A program made the position numbers and the translations under genes. A DNA stretch of 64,000 nucleotides, from NCBI GenBank assembly GCA_902786505.1, contig CADACS010000001.1:1-64000 (forward strand), in the 5' to 3' direction. Every line of letters begins with the position of its first letter. Position 1 is the first letter of the stretch. Positions 49,970-59,424 of the stretch are shown here, one piece after another. The stretch is from an uncultured Planctomycetota bacterium (GTDB taxonomy: Bacteria; Planctomycetota; Planctomycetia; Pirellulales; Thermoguttaceae). A model generated the notes under the pieces. The model saw nothing but the letters and a program-made list of their open reading frames with translations, ran no database searches and had not been told where the DNA came from.

Positions 49970-51883
49970 TCAGATGGTCGAGAGGTCGACGTTGAACGTA
50001 TTGTTGCGGATCGTCTTGCTGCGCGGATCGAAGACGCGGATCTCGATCTGCAGGCTCTTAATCCGCGTATTGTATGGCGGCGGGTAATCCTGCAGCTGCG
50101 CCGCGCTGATTTCGCCATCGCTGTTGACGTCGGCGAGCGCGCCGCTCGCGTTCGTTTCTTTGCGGTTGTCGTCAAAGACGAACAGGTCGCGCTGATACTG
50201 CTCCGACCACGTGTCGTAGACGCACGGGAGCCACGGATTCTTATCGAACGTGGCGATTGGGTGAGCAGGATCAGGATCGTCGTCCGCGGTCTCGAGGACC
50301 GTACCCAAATTCGGATTTCCGTAGTATCCGAAGGAGCTCAGCTCGTTGGAATTGTAAATGCCGGTCGTGGAGCCGTCGGGAAGGTGGACCTGACCGTCGT
50401 TCTGGACGCCCGCGCCGAGGTCGATATAGGCGTTGAACGTCGGATCCCAGACTTTGACGTTAAAGCTCACGACGTTCGTGAGGACGACGTCCTGATTGAA
50501 CGCCTTGTCGGGATTATTGGAGTTCTGCGCGAAGTCGGTCGCCGTCGAATCGAGATCGCCCGTCTCGTAGTTGACCTCCTTCCAGACGTTCGGCGCCTTC
50601 CAGAAGTCGATAAAGGGACTGTTCGGACGCGGAAGCGTATTTGCCGCGTATACGTTTGTCGGGAGATTCGGAAGCGGGTCGCTTATATCGACCGAGAGGC
50701 CCTGATTGAGCCCGCGCCAGTAGTTGGTAATCGGATCGGTCGTCACATTGGCGGGCGCGCCGTAGATCGTGCGCGCCAAACCGGCGTACGTTCCATTGTT
50801 GTTCGCGAGAATCGAATCGCGTGCGAATAAATCCTGACCGTAAGGCGCTCCGGCGCGGAAGTTAGGCGCGGCGCTCTCCTGCAGAGTGGCCATACGGAGC
50901 CAGTACCAAGCGTCGTTCATGCCGTGGAACGGAATGTTGGCCGGAGTAATCGGATTGAGAACCGACGCGTCCGGATGGAGATGCAGACCGCAGGAACTCC
51001 AGTAAAAGTATCTGTTTTCGCGGTTCGTCAGGTCGCCGAGCGAGTTCGCGACAAGCCGTCCGTTGGAGCCAAGGTGAACGGAGACGTCGTAGAAGAAGTA
51101 GAACCCGTAGCCCATCGCGATATTGTCGTAGGCGACGCTTGAAAGGTCGGGGTCGACGGGATCCGAGTTGTTCGCGGCGATTCTCAGCGCTTCAAAGCTC
51201 TCTTGGAGCATGTCGTTCGACATAATGGGCAGGACGCGCCGGTAGAGCGTCGTGCCGCGGACGAACCAGACGATTTCCGCGTACTGGGACTCGAACGTCG
51301 ATTTTTCCGCGTCGACGACGTACGTTACGGTGTTCCCGTTTCCGTCGACCTGCGTGTCGTAGATCGGCTTAATGTACCGGCCGCGGAACGGCTGACCGTC
51401 GGGAGCCTTGGCGGTGAAGGAGAGAATGTCGTCGAGGTCGCCGACCGTATTGTCGGCGTTGTAGTCGGTCGGGTCGGACCCGTTGTTGTAATGCGCCTCG
51501 TAGCGTTCGGTATCGAGCGCGATATCGGCCGTGGAGAACGGCATGCCGCTGTTGCCGGCGACGACGCGGTCAAACGGCCCGCCCATTCCTTCGACGTAGC
51601 AGAGGTACCCTTCGTTCATGCGCGAATTTCTGGGCGGCGCGGGCGTAACGGAGAGCGCTTCCAGGTCGGCGGTGAGACGGTTCTTGGCGTTTCGCAGGGA
51701 GTTGTTCATCTCCATCGTGCTCATCGTCTCGTTCATGGCGCCCCCGACGCGGCTGAAGATCTTCGCGACGGAGTACATGAGCATGAGCGCGAGCGTAACG
51801 GACGTCATAATCTCGAGCAGGGTATACCCGAGGCGTCGCCGCGCCGCGGCGTTCCGGCGGCGGTTGCCTGTGCTGTGGTTCAT
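49970..51883 (-). CDS. Type II secretion/pseudopilin-like protein with prepilin leader
   Basis: 637 residues from ATG 51883, with AAGGAG 10 bases upstream. The longer frame adds 18 residues without a ribosome site. The leader is unusually basic (NRRRNAAARRR) before the prepilin motif LG/YTLLEIMTSVTLALML, with Glu at +5 and a hydrophobic helix to about residue 48. The large mature domain is Asn/Asp-rich, with phrases such as DYNADNTVGDLDDILSF and DVNSDGEISAAQ that look like dockerin-type or EF-hand calcium loops. Its size is close to type II secretion GspJ/K-like or planctomycete prepilin-type proteins. It is probably a minor pseudopilin or surface protein. Function is not certain. Confidence 0.8.
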   Translation of the reverse strand: MNHSTGNRRRNAAARRRLGYTLLEIMTSVTLALMLMYSVAKIFSRVGGAMNETMSTMEMNNSLRNAKNRLTADLEALSVTPAPPRNSRMNEGYLCYVEGMGGPFDRVVAGNSGMPFSTADIALDTERYEAHYNNGSDPTDYNADNTVGDLDDILSFTAKAPDGQPFRGRYIKPIYDTQVDGNGNTVTYVVDAEKSTFESQYAEIVWFVRGTTLYRRVLPIMSNDMLQESFEALRIAANNSDPVDPDLSSVAYDNIAMGYGFYFFYDVSVHLGSNGRLVANSLGDLTNRENRYFYWSSCGLHLHPDASVLNPITPANIPFHGMNDAWYWLRMATLQESAAPNFRAGAPYGQDLFARDSILANNNGTYAGLARTIYGAPANVTTDPITNYWRGLNQGLSVDISDPLPNLPTNVYAANTLPRPNSPFIDFWKAPNVWKEVNYETGDLDSTATDFAQNSNNPDKAFNQDVVLTNVVSFNVKVWDPTFNAYIDLGAGVQNDGQVHLPDGSTTGIYNSNELSSFGYYGNPNLGTVLETADDDPDPAHPIATFDKNPWLPCVYDTWSEQYQRDLFVFDDNRKETNASGALADVNSDGEISAAQLQDYPPPYNTRIKSLQIEIRVFDPRSKTIRNNTFNVDLSTI

Positions 51884-52110
51884 GGTGTTCTGGCTCCTTC
51901 TCCGAATCTCCGCGTTCGGCTCCCGGTATGACGCCAAGTCGCGGAAATTTCGGGATAAAAACGATTCGACGTTTTGCCCAGCGCGCCCGTCGGCGCCGTC
52001 GAATAGTTAAAAAAGGCTCGCTTCTTTGACGCTCGAGAGGCGCGTTTCGTTCCAAAGTCGGCCGACTGACGAAACGCGGACCAAGCGTCAAAAAATCGTT
52101 TTCCACTCTT

Positions 52111-52139
52111 ATTCTAACATTATTAGCCCTTCGCGTCTA
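52111..52139 (-). promoter_or_regulatory. Possible promoter of the pilin-like gene
   Basis: Minus strand TAGACG (52139-52134), 17-bp spacer, TAGAAT (52116-52111). The -35 box is poor. Confidence 0.3.
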
Positions 52140-52259
52140 CCTTCTTTTGACTCCCGGCCCGAAATTTTTCGCCTTTTCTCGCCCTTCGGAGGGATTCGTC
52201 CGCGCCCGCGTTCACGGCCCGGTTCCGCGAAAAGAGACGCGTGTTTTTACGGTTTTTTG

Positions 52260-52288
52260 TTGACGCCGGCCCTTCCGCCTGCTATCCT
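52260..52288 (+). promoter_or_regulatory. Promoter of the GH36 gene
   Basis: TTGACG (52260-52265), 17-bp spacer, TATCCT (52283-52288), about 110 bp before the start. Confidence 0.55.
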
Positions 52289-52401
52289 GAAGGGACGCGC
52301 GGTCTGACCGCCGCGGTTCTTTTTTATGCATTTTATGTATTTTGCGCGTTTTAACGCCTGTTTTGGCGAAAAATCGCATTTTACTTTACGAAAGGGCAAC
52401 T

Positions 52402-54387
52402 ATGAAACGATTCTCGATCTTCTCGGCGGCGCTTCTCGCCGTCGCGGCGTTCGTCTCGGCGTCGTTCGCGTTCGAGCCGGGCGTCTCGCTTAACTATGAG
52501 GGGAAATACCTCGGAACCGACGCGCTGACCGTCGAGCAGACGGACGCCGGGAACGACGCCGTCGATTGGACGTTCGTTACCCCGGATAAAAAAGTCGCGA
52601 TTTGCGTCTCCGCGCAGGCGGAGGAGGGCTATCCGGCGACGCGCATGACCGCGCGCATACGGAATCTCTCCGATTCCGAAGAGACCGGCCTTGTCTCCGA
52701 GCTGCGGATCTTCGCCAAGAAGTTCGAGCTCCCGAATAAAGACGCCGACGTAACGGTCAACGCGCTTGTCGGCACGTCGTGCAATCCGCACGACTTCGAG
52801 CCGAACGAAACGGTTCTTCACCCCTACGACGAGAAAATCTTCGAGGCGCCGTCCGGACGCTGCGCGAACGAGTGGGCGCCCTATCTTGAAGCGAGCGTCG
52901 GCGAGCGCGACGGCTGGCTCTTCTGCATCGGCTGGACCGGCTGCTGGCGCGCGCGGTTCGTCAATAACGGGGATTCGCTTGGCGTGCAGCTCGGCATGAT
53001 GCGAACCGGATTCAAGCTTCGGCCGGGCGAATCGCTCCTTCAGCCGACCGTTCTCTTCTTCGAGCGCTCCAATATGACGCGCGCGGAATTCAAGACGCTC
53101 GTTCACCGCTATACGGTCGAGAAGAATTCGCCGCGCGACGCCGACGGCGCGCTCTGGAAGCCGATTGTCGCGCTGACCGCGGGCGGGGGCAATAAAACGC
53201 CGCAGATGATGCTCGACGTTCTCAACTACGGGCTCAAGAACGACCTTCCTTTCGACGTTTTCTGGGTCGACGCGGGCTGGTACGGTCCTCCGCACGAGGA
53301 CGAGCATTATTCGAACTGCGGGCCGAACTGGTACCGCTACGTCGGCGACTGGATTGTCAATACGACGACGCACCCGACGGGCGACCTGCTCCCGATCGCG
53401 AACGCGGTTCACGCGGCCGACAAACGGTTCTTGCTCTGGTTTGAGCCCGAACGCGTTCATCCGGAAACGGAACTCGCCAAAAAGGCGCCCTTCGATAAGC
53501 AGCACGGCATGTGCTGGTACGGGAATCCCGAATCGCTCGACTACATGGAGAAGACGATCTTCGGGATTATCGAAAAGCATCACATCGACGTCTACCGCCA
53601 GGATTTCAATATGCATCCGACCGCCTCGTGGGCCGCGATCGAAGAGGACGAAGGGCCGGACCGCGTCGGCGTCGCGGAAGCCAAGCATATCGAAGGACTT
53701 TATAAATTCCTCGACGACATGCGCGCGAAGTTCCCTTGGATTATGCAGGAGAACTGCGCCGGCGGCGGAACGCGCGTCGATATCGAGATGGTCAAACGCG
53801 CCCATTCCTACTGCCGAAGCGATTATTTCATCGGTCCGAAAGAAGGGGACACGGCGTTCAATCTCGGGCAGAACATGACGCTCAATCTTTCGCCGTATCT
53901 CCCGTTTCAAGGGGGCGAAACGAACTGCGTTCCGAATTTCGACGACTACGGTTTTATGAGCGTCGCGTCGTCCGGGACCGTCTTTACGCCGACCGACCTC
54001 GACGGCGGGATCGTCAAGCGGGAATTTTCCGCCGAGGAGACCGCGTGGTTTAAGAAAATGCTCGGTTGGGCGCGCCGGCTCCAGCCGTACTACATGGGCG
54101 ATTTCTATCAGCTTACGCCCGAAACCGGCGCGACCGACGACTGCTGGTGCGCATGGTCCTGCAATCTCCCGGAGACGAACGAAGGCTTTGTGATCGCGTT
54201 CCGGCGCGCTAAGGCGGAGGAGGCGTCGAAGACGTTCGCGCTTCCCGCGATCGATCCGAACGCGAAGTATTCCGTAGAATACTACGACGGAACGAAGGTC
54301 GAAACGGACGGCGCCGCGCTCAAAGAGCTTGCCGTAACTCTCGACGCGCCGCGGTCGTTCACGATCCTGATTTATAAGAAGCTCTGA
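52402..54387 (+). CDS. Secreted GH36 alpha-galactosidase
   Basis: 661 residues from ATG 52402 (GAAAGGG upstream), with signal peptide FSIFSAALLAVAAFVSASFA. An N-terminal beta-sandwich precedes a TIM barrel with the clan GH-D signatures: DVFWVDAGWYGPP, LLWFEPERVHPET, the nucleophile Asp401 in VYRQDFN, QENCAGGGTRVD, and the acid/base Asp474 in YCRSDYF. The length and CAGGG motif favour GH36 over GH27. It would release alpha-1,6-galactose from raffinose-type sugars, galactomannan or glycoconjugates outside the cytoplasm. The hpt gene begins about 75 bp downstream in the same direction. Confidence 0.92.
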   Translation: MKRFSIFSAALLAVAAFVSASFAFEPGVSLNYEGKYLGTDALTVEQTDAGNDAVDWTFVTPDKKVAICVSAQAEEGYPATRMTARIRNLSDSEETGLVSELRIFAKKFELPNKDADVTVNALVGTSCNPHDFEPNETVLHPYDEKIFEAPSGRCANEWAPYLEASVGERDGWLFCIGWTGCWRARFVNNGDSLGVQLGMMRTGFKLRPGESLLQPTVLFFERSNMTRAEFKTLVHRYTVEKNSPRDADGALWKPIVALTAGGGNKTPQMMLDVLNYGLKNDLPFDVFWVDAGWYGPPHEDEHYSNCGPNWYRYVGDWIVNTTTHPTGDLLPIANAVHAADKRFLLWFEPERVHPETELAKKAPFDKQHGMCWYGNPESLDYMEKTIFGIIEKHHIDVYRQDFNMHPTASWAAIEEDEGPDRVGVAEAKHIEGLYKFLDDMRAKFPWIMQENCAGGGTRVDIEMVKRAHSYCRSDYFIGPKEGDTAFNLGQNMTLNLSPYLPFQGGETNCVPNFDDYGFMSVASSGTVFTPTDLDGGIVKREFSAEETAWFKKMLGWARRLQPYYMGDFYQLTPETGATDDCWCAWSCNLPETNEGFVIAFRRAKAEEASKTFALPAIDPNAKYSVEYYDGTKVETDGAALKELAVTLDAPRSFTILIYKKL

Positions 54388-54460
54388 GTTGCGAAAGGCG
54401 CTGGACGCCGCCGCGAACGTCTCTCGCACGCGGCGGCGTCTCGCCTACGGAGAACCCCGA

Positions 54461-54991
54461 ATGAAAATCTATTTTAGCGCCGCCCAAATTGCCGACGCGG
54501 TCGCGCGGACCGCGCGCGAGATCAACGCGTATTACGCCGAAGTCGGCCCGGAAGAGCGCGTTACGGTCGTCGCCTCGCTCAAAGGGGCGGCGATCTTCTT
54601 TGCCGATCTTGTCCGCAAACTCAATTTCCCGCTGGAGATCGATTTCGTTCGCGCGGCCAGTTACGGAAACGCGCGCGAGTCGAGCGGCGACGTGCGTTTA
54701 ACCAAAGACGTCGAGACGCCCCTGAAGGGTAAGCGCGTGTTAATCGTCGAGGATCTCGTCGATTCCGGGCGCACGCTCGCGGCGCTGCGCCGGCATTTTA
54801 TCGCGCTGGGCGCTTCGGAAGTCAAGTCGGCCGTTCTCGTTAAGAAGCTCGCGCCGCGCGCCGAAGACGCGTCCGTCGATTTCTACGCGCTGGAGGCCGA
54901 GAATCTGTATCTGGTCGGATACGGGTTGGACGACGCCGAAAACGGACGCCAGCTGCCCGATATTTGGGTCGTCGAAGAGCCCGCGGAATAG
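54461..54991 (+). CDS. hpt: Hypoxanthine phosphoribosyltransferase
   Basis: 176 residues from ATG 54461 (GGAG upstream); the longer upstream frame has no support. The PRPP-binding signature VLIVEDLVDSGRTLAAL lies at about residues 92-108. The flexible loop region AASYGNARESSGDV and the C-terminal DFYALEAENLYLVGYGLDD complete the family pattern. The enzyme makes IMP or GMP from hypoxanthine or guanine and PRPP in the cytoplasm (purine salvage). It lies in the same direction as the GH36 and GH42-like genes, 28 bp before the latter, with no functional link evident. Confidence 0.95.
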   Translation: MKIYFSAAQIADAVARTAREINAYYAEVGPEERVTVVASLKGAAIFFADLVRKLNFPLEIDFVRAASYGNARESSGDVRLTKDVETPLKGKRVLIVEDLVDSGRTLAALRRHFIALGASEVKSAVLVKKLAPRAEDASVDFYALEAENLYLVGYGLDDAENGRQLPDIWVVEEPAE

Positions 54992-55019
54992 CGCCCAAGC
55001 CGCGCGTTAGGAGAATAAG

Positions 55020-56945
55020 ATGAAACGGTTAGCGCTCTTATTGCTTTTTCTCACGGCGGCGGCCTGCGTCCGGGCGGCGGAGCCGAACGTCTATTTCGCG
55101 TATCGGTCCTTCTGGCCGGAACATGAGACGATGAAACGGTTTGCCGCGGTCGGAGTTCACACCTTCTGCGTCTTTCCGTCGAATACGGAGAATTCGCTCG
55201 GCGAGCCTTATTCGAAGTATCCGCGCATATGGCGCTATCCCGATACGTACGACTGGGATTCGCTCTATCGGCAGTTCGACGAAATTATCGCGTTCGATCC
55301 GGACGCCGAATTTCTTTGCATGGTCGATCTCAATTCCCCGATTTGGCTTGCGCGCATGCTCGGTATGAACGGAGACGGATCGTTCGATTCCTTTATCGAT
55401 CTGTCGAGCTGTCTGTCGAGCCCCGAATGGCGCAGGCAGACGGAAAAATATCTCGCCGATTTCCTCGCGCAGACGGAAGAGCGGTACGGAGACCGAATTA
55501 AGGCGTATATTCTCGCGTGCGGCCAGACGGACGAATGGATGGATTACAGCGCCGAACGGACGAGCCGCGCGAAGACCGCCGCGTACAAACGCTGGACCGA
55601 GGCGAACGGGCTCGAACCTCTGGCGTGGCCCGACTTTGCCGCGTTTGATTCCGCCGCGTTTGAGAACCGCGTGCGCGATCCTAAGAAAGAGAAGCCCGTC
55701 CTGCAGGCGACTCAGTTTGAGCAGGAGCTTATCGCCGACTCGATTCTGTCTTTTGCGAAACTCGCCAAAGAGAAGACGGGCCGCGCGAAAGAGATCGGCG
55801 TCTTTTTCGGCTATATTCTCGAACTGACTCACTGGCGCGCCAACGGGTGCGGGCATCTCGCGTACGAGAAGGTCGCCGCGTCGGACGACGTCGATTTCTT
55901 TATTTCGCCCGGTACTTACGCCGAACGTTTAATCGGGGGCGGGAGCGGGTCTATGGCGCCCAACGAGACGCTCCTGCTCGCGAATAAGCGGCGTCTTCAC
56001 GAGACGGACCACCGCACGACCGGCTATAACTGCGCGCTCAACGAGTTCGTCTCGATCGCGCCGATCAGCCGCTGGCAGAGCGAGGCGGAGGACGTGGCGG
56101 GCCTGCGCCGCGAGCTGTGCTTCGCGCTGACCGACCGCGCGTCGATCTGGTTTTTCGATATGTGGGGCGGCTCTTTTACGACGGACGCCGCGATCGAGAA
56201 CGTCGCCGTCATGAAGCGCGTATGGGACGCCAACGTCGGCAGACAGGGGAAGAGCGCCGCGGAAGTTCTGCTCGTCGCCGATCCGCAGACGGCCGCGCGC
56301 GTGAACGGCCGCGAGCCGAAGTCCGCGCTCGTCTACGCCGCGATTCGCAACCGGCTCGACCATATCGGCGCGCCCTTTGCCGTATGCTCCTTTAACGACC
56401 TGCCGAAAATGGACTTGTCGAACGTAAAGCTCGCGATTCTGCCCGGCTCGTTCTATCTCCCGCCGGAACGCGCCGCCATGCTGCGCGAGACGCTTCTAAC
56501 CGGCGAAAGAACCGTCCTTTGGGTCGGGCCGGCCGGAATTGACGACGGGAACGCGCTCGATCTGGCCCGCGTGCGCGAGACGACCGGCGTCGAATACGGC
56601 GCCGACGCGCTCGAGCCCGTCGCGCGCGTCGGATTCTTTGGCGAAGGGAACGGCCAATGGCGGTCCGCCGCGATCGCCGACCACGCGAAAGTCGACGCGC
56701 CCGCGCTGCGCAAAATTGCGCGAGCGGCCGGCGTTACGGAATACGTCGCCGACGAATCGCCCGTCTACGCGACGGAACGCCTTGTCGCGGTCCACGTTAA
56801 GACGGGCGGCCCGCGAAAGATTACGCTCCCGAAACAGGCCAAACGCGTTACCGAAGCCTTTTCCGGAAAGGTCGTCGCGGAGAACGCGAAAGAGTTTGAA
56901 TACGAATTCGCGGAACCGGAAACCGCGCTCTTTGTTCTGGAATGA
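55020..56945 (+). CDS. Secreted GH42-like (beta-galactosidase-type) protein
   Basis: 641 residues with AGGAGAA before ATG 55020 and a signal peptide (MKRLALLLLFLTAAACVRA). The first 400 residues read like a TIM-barrel glycosidase (ETMKRFAAVGVHTFCVFPS, FLCMVDLNSPIWLARM, IKAYILACGQTDEWMDY). The next 160 look like the class I amidotransferase-like A4 domain of GH42 enzymes (DMSNVKLAILPGSFYLPPER-type segment with LSNVKLAILPG). A short beta domain closes it (VTEAFSGKV...TALFVLE). At the usual acid/base place the sequence has ACGQTDEW rather than NE, so catalysis cannot be assumed. A GH-like enzyme with unknown substrate is the safest call. Confidence 0.75.
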   Translation: MKRLALLLLFLTAAACVRAAEPNVYFAYRSFWPEHETMKRFAAVGVHTFCVFPSNTENSLGEPYSKYPRIWRYPDTYDWDSLYRQFDEIIAFDPDAEFLCMVDLNSPIWLARMLGMNGDGSFDSFIDLSSCLSSPEWRRQTEKYLADFLAQTEERYGDRIKAYILACGQTDEWMDYSAERTSRAKTAAYKRWTEANGLEPLAWPDFAAFDSAAFENRVRDPKKEKPVLQATQFEQELIADSILSFAKLAKEKTGRAKEIGVFFGYILELTHWRANGCGHLAYEKVAASDDVDFFISPGTYAERLIGGGSGSMAPNETLLLANKRRLHETDHRTTGYNCALNEFVSIAPISRWQSEAEDVAGLRRELCFALTDRASIWFFDMWGGSFTTDAAIENVAVMKRVWDANVGRQGKSAAEVLLVADPQTAARVNGREPKSALVYAAIRNRLDHIGAPFAVCSFNDLPKMDLSNVKLAILPGSFYLPPERAAMLRETLLTGERTVLWVGPAGIDDGNALDLARVRETTGVEYGADALEPVARVGFFGEGNGQWRSAAIADHAKVDAPALRKIARAAGVTEYVADESPVYATERLVAVHVKTGGPRKITLPKQAKRVTEAFSGKVVAENAKEFEYEFAEPETALFVLE

Positions 56946-56981
56946 GCGCAGGTTCTTGCAAAGAGAGAATTTAAAACGTGA

Positions 56982-57018
56982 AAACGCGCGTCCTCCCCAT
57001 ACGGGAAGACGCGCGTTT
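56982..57018. terminator. Bidirectional terminator between the GH42-like gene and lspA
   Basis: AAACGCGCGTC (56982-56992) pairs with GACGCGCGTTT (57008-57018). T residues are short on both sides. Confidence 0.6.
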
Positions 57019-57053
57019 GACGTTGGAGCGGCGCCTGAAAGCTGAGCGCTAAA

Positions 57054-57677
57054 TCAGGCTTCTTTTTGCCCTCCGCCTTTTTCCTCTTCGATCTGCTCGG
57101 CGATCTGTTTCGGATTCGGATTGGGCGCGAAGACCGCGTAGATTCCAATGAGAATCGCGCCGCAGACGAGGCACGAGTCGGCGATATTGAAATTCGGCCA
57201 CGGATAGTCGCCGATCATCACGAGAATCCAGTCTCTCACGGCGTGGATCGGCTGTCCGACGGCTTCTTTCGAGCAGCTCCAGACGTCGGCGTCGAACTGC
57301 GTCCACGTCATGTGATGCAGGCCGACTCGGTCCCAGAGGTTCCCGAGAATTCCCGCGACGACCAGGCCCAGCGTCGTCGAAAGATAGACGCTTCGTGAAA
57401 CGTCGGACCAGACCCACCACGCGATTCCCGCGAGCGCGACGAACGAGAGCGCGACAAAGAGCGTAATCTGACCTTGCCCGATCCCGAAGAGCGCGCCCTG
57501 ATTCAGCGACGTCTGAAAGCCGAAGACGCCGTCGATTATCCAGCGGGGAGGCTGCATGCCCGGCCGGCCGAGCTCTTCGAAGATTAGATGTTTTGAAGCA
57601 AGGTCGGCGACGAGCCCTATTGCGGCGACGAGTAGGAAGAGCGTCATACGAAAGGCTCTCGTTTGCGCGGTTTTCAT
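57054..57677 (-). CDS. lspA: Lipoprotein signal peptidase (signal peptidase II)
   Basis: 207 residues from ATG 57677; a TTG 15 bases upstream is possible but less likely. Four hydrophobic helices are seen. Family blocks are FQTSLNQGALFGIGQG, GILGNLWDRV, the first catalytic Asp in AVRDWI and the second in WPNFNIADSCLV. The enzyme cleaves the signal peptide of diacylglyceryl-modified prolipoproteins in the inner membrane, such as the lipoprotein at 41651. Between the GNLWDRV and VRDWI blocks there is an insertion of about 25 residues (HHMTWTQFDADVWSC...) compared with short LspA proteins. The C-terminal tail is charged and Glu/Lys-rich. Confidence 0.93.
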   Translation of the reverse strand: MKTAQTRAFRMTLFLLVAAIGLVADLASKHLIFEELGRPGMQPPRWIIDGVFGFQTSLNQGALFGIGQGQITLFVALSFVALAGIAWWVWSDVSRSVYLSTTLGLVVAGILGNLWDRVGLHHMTWTQFDADVWSCSKEAVGQPIHAVRDWILVMIGDYPWPNFNIADSCLVCGAILIGIYAVFAPNPNPKQIAEQIEEEKGGGQKEA

Positions 57678-58035
57678 CTTTGCCTGTCCCAAGCGGTTAA
57701 ATGTAAAAACGGGTTAATTCGGTAAAGCGCGGCGTCTGGCCGAATTTGGATAACGAAGTGAAATTCGGGGTTCCGCGCGGGAATTCTAAGGTTTTTATTT
57801 TGCGGCGTCAAACTCAAAAAAGAGGACGACGGTTGACTTTTGTCGTCAAAATCGGTAGAGTCTCTCCGGCGGGGTATTTTAAAAAGGCTCTTTTAAGGTA
57901 AAATTCACGGCGGCCTCGACGCCGTTTACGTTCGTTTAATTCTGCGGGAATTGCGGCGCCCAACGGCGTCGCCGCCGCCCTGTCGGCGCGTCTGCCGGCG
58001 CGGCCTGAAAAGATTTCTTAAGGAGAATATGTGTT
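57678..58035. other. Divergent intergenic region upstream of lspA and thrC
   Basis: 358 bp. It holds the thrC promoter at 57833-57861 and AGGAGA before the thrC start. No T-box or riboswitch-like fold was recognised by eye. Confidence 0.5.
57833..57861 (+). promoter_or_regulatory. Probable thrC promoter
   Basis: TTGACT (57833-57838), 17-bp spacer, TAGAGT (57856-57861), about 175 bp before the ATG. Confidence 0.5.
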
Positions 58036-59415
58036 ATGAACGCGTTCCAACGCTGTATCAATCCCCAATGCAACGCGACCTTTGACGTGAGCGAGGTCCT
58101 GCATCGCTGTCCAAAGTGCGGCGCGCTGCTCGACGTCGATTACGAATGGGACAAACTGCCCGTCCCGAATTCGCTCGCGCATTTTGAAAAATATTGGGGC
58201 GATCGCGCGAATCCGCATCGGTTCAGCGGCGTGTGGCGCTTTCACGAGCTTCTCCCGTTCGCGCCGCTGGAGCAGTGCGTTACGGTCGGCGAGGGCCAGA
58301 CGGTCCTCCAGCGCAATAACGGCGTCGCCGAATACGTCGGCAAGAGCGCGGACTCGCTCTTTCTGCAGTACGAAGGTCTGAATCCTTCGGGATCGTTCAA
58401 AGACAACGGCATGGCGGCGGGTACGACGCACGGCCGGCTCGTGGGCGCTAAGACGGCCGCGTGCGCGTCGACGGGGAATACGAGCGCGTCGCTCGCGGTC
58501 TACTGCGGCGTAACGAAGCTCATGAAGGCGGTCGTCTTTATCGGGTCGGGCAAGATCGCGTACGGGAAGCTCTCTCAGGCGCTCGACTACGGCGCGCGCA
58601 CCGTTCAGATCAAAGGCGATTTCGACGACGCCATGGCGCGCGTTCAGGAAGTCTCGAAGAAGCTCGGAATCTATCTCCTCAACAGTCTGAATCCTTTCCG
58701 GCTCGAAGGTCAGAAGACGATTATGTTCCGCGTTCTGGAAGCGCTCCGCTGGGACGTTCCCGACTGGATCGTCGTTCCGGGCGGCAATCTTGGCAACTCG
58801 AGCTCGTTCGGCAAAGCGTTTATCGAGCTGCATAAGCTCGGGCTTATTAAGAAAGTTCCGCGTCTTGCGGTCATTAACGCCGCGGGCGCCGATTCCCTCT
58901 ACCGCCTCTACAACGACGAAAAGCTCCGCTGGAACGGCGGCAATATCGACCAGTCGAAAATCGACGCCTTCTACGCCCAGATGGATAAAGAGAACCGCCG
59001 CGCCAATACGATCGCGAGCGCCATTGAGATCAACCGGCCCGTCAACTTAACGAAATGCCTGCGCGCGCTCGACTTCTGCGACGGCGTCGTGCGCAAGGTA
59101 ACCGAGCAGGAGATTCTCGACGCGAAAGCGCAGGTCGGCGCGCACGGGTTCGGATGCGAGCCCGCCTCCGCGGCGAGCGTCGCCGGGACGAAACAGCTTG
59201 TCGAAGAAGGGATTATCGGCAAAGACGAACGCGTCGTCTGCATCTTGACCGGCTATCAGCTCAAGGACCCGAACGCGACCGTCGCGTATCACGGAACCGA
59301 CCGCGAGTTCTACGAGCAAGTCCTTGGCAGGCGCGGCGTTGCGGAAACGCCCTACGCGAACAGTCCGGTCGTCGTCGACAACGATATCGACCGCATACTC
59401 GACGTCTTGAAGTAA
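58036..59415 (+). CDS. thrC: Threonine synthase
   Basis: 459 residues. It makes L-threonine from O-phosphohomoserine in the cytoplasm with pyridoxal phosphate. A zinc-ribbon-like N-terminus has Cys at 7, 12, 25 and 28 (CINPQC...CPKC). The PLP Lys is Lys122 in [11 protein letters not shown]. The substrate/PLP-phosphate blocks are [30 protein letters not shown] and [13 protein letters not shown]. The layout fits the longer, thermophile/plant-like class. AGGAG lies before the ATG. The signal peptidase gene begins 9 bp after its stop, so the two are probably co-transcribed. Confidence 0.96.
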   Translation: MNAFQRCINPQCNATFDVSEVLHRCPKCGALLDVDYEWDKLPVPNSLAHFEKYWGDRANPHRFSGVWRFHELLPFAPLEQCVTVGEGQTVLQRNNGVAEYVGKSADSLFLQYEGLNPSGSFKDNGMAAGTTHGRLVGAKTAACASTGNTSASLAVYCGVTKLMKAVVFIGSGKIAYGKLSQALDYGARTVQIKGDFDDAMARVQEVSKKLGIYLLNSLNPFRLEGQKTIMFRVLEALRWDVPDWIVVPGGNLGNSSSFGKAFIELHKLGLIKKVPRLAVINAAGADSLYRLYNDEKLRWNGGNIDQSKIDAFYAQMDKENRRANTIASAIEINRPVNLTKCLRALDFCDGVVRKVTEQEILDAKAQVGAHGFGCEPASAASVAGTKQLVEEGIIGKDERVVCILTGYQLKDPNATVAYHGTDREFYEQVLGRRGVAETPYANSPVVVDNDIDRILDVLK

Positions 59416-59424
59416 TCGCGCGCA

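Larger units (their letters stand above)
51884..52401. other. Divergent intergenic region
   Basis: 518 bp between the pilin-like gene and the GH36 gene. It holds a weak minus-strand promoter (TAGACG, 17 bp, TAGAAT at 52139-52111) and the plus-strand promoter at 52260-52288. No other element recognised. Confidence 0.5.
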
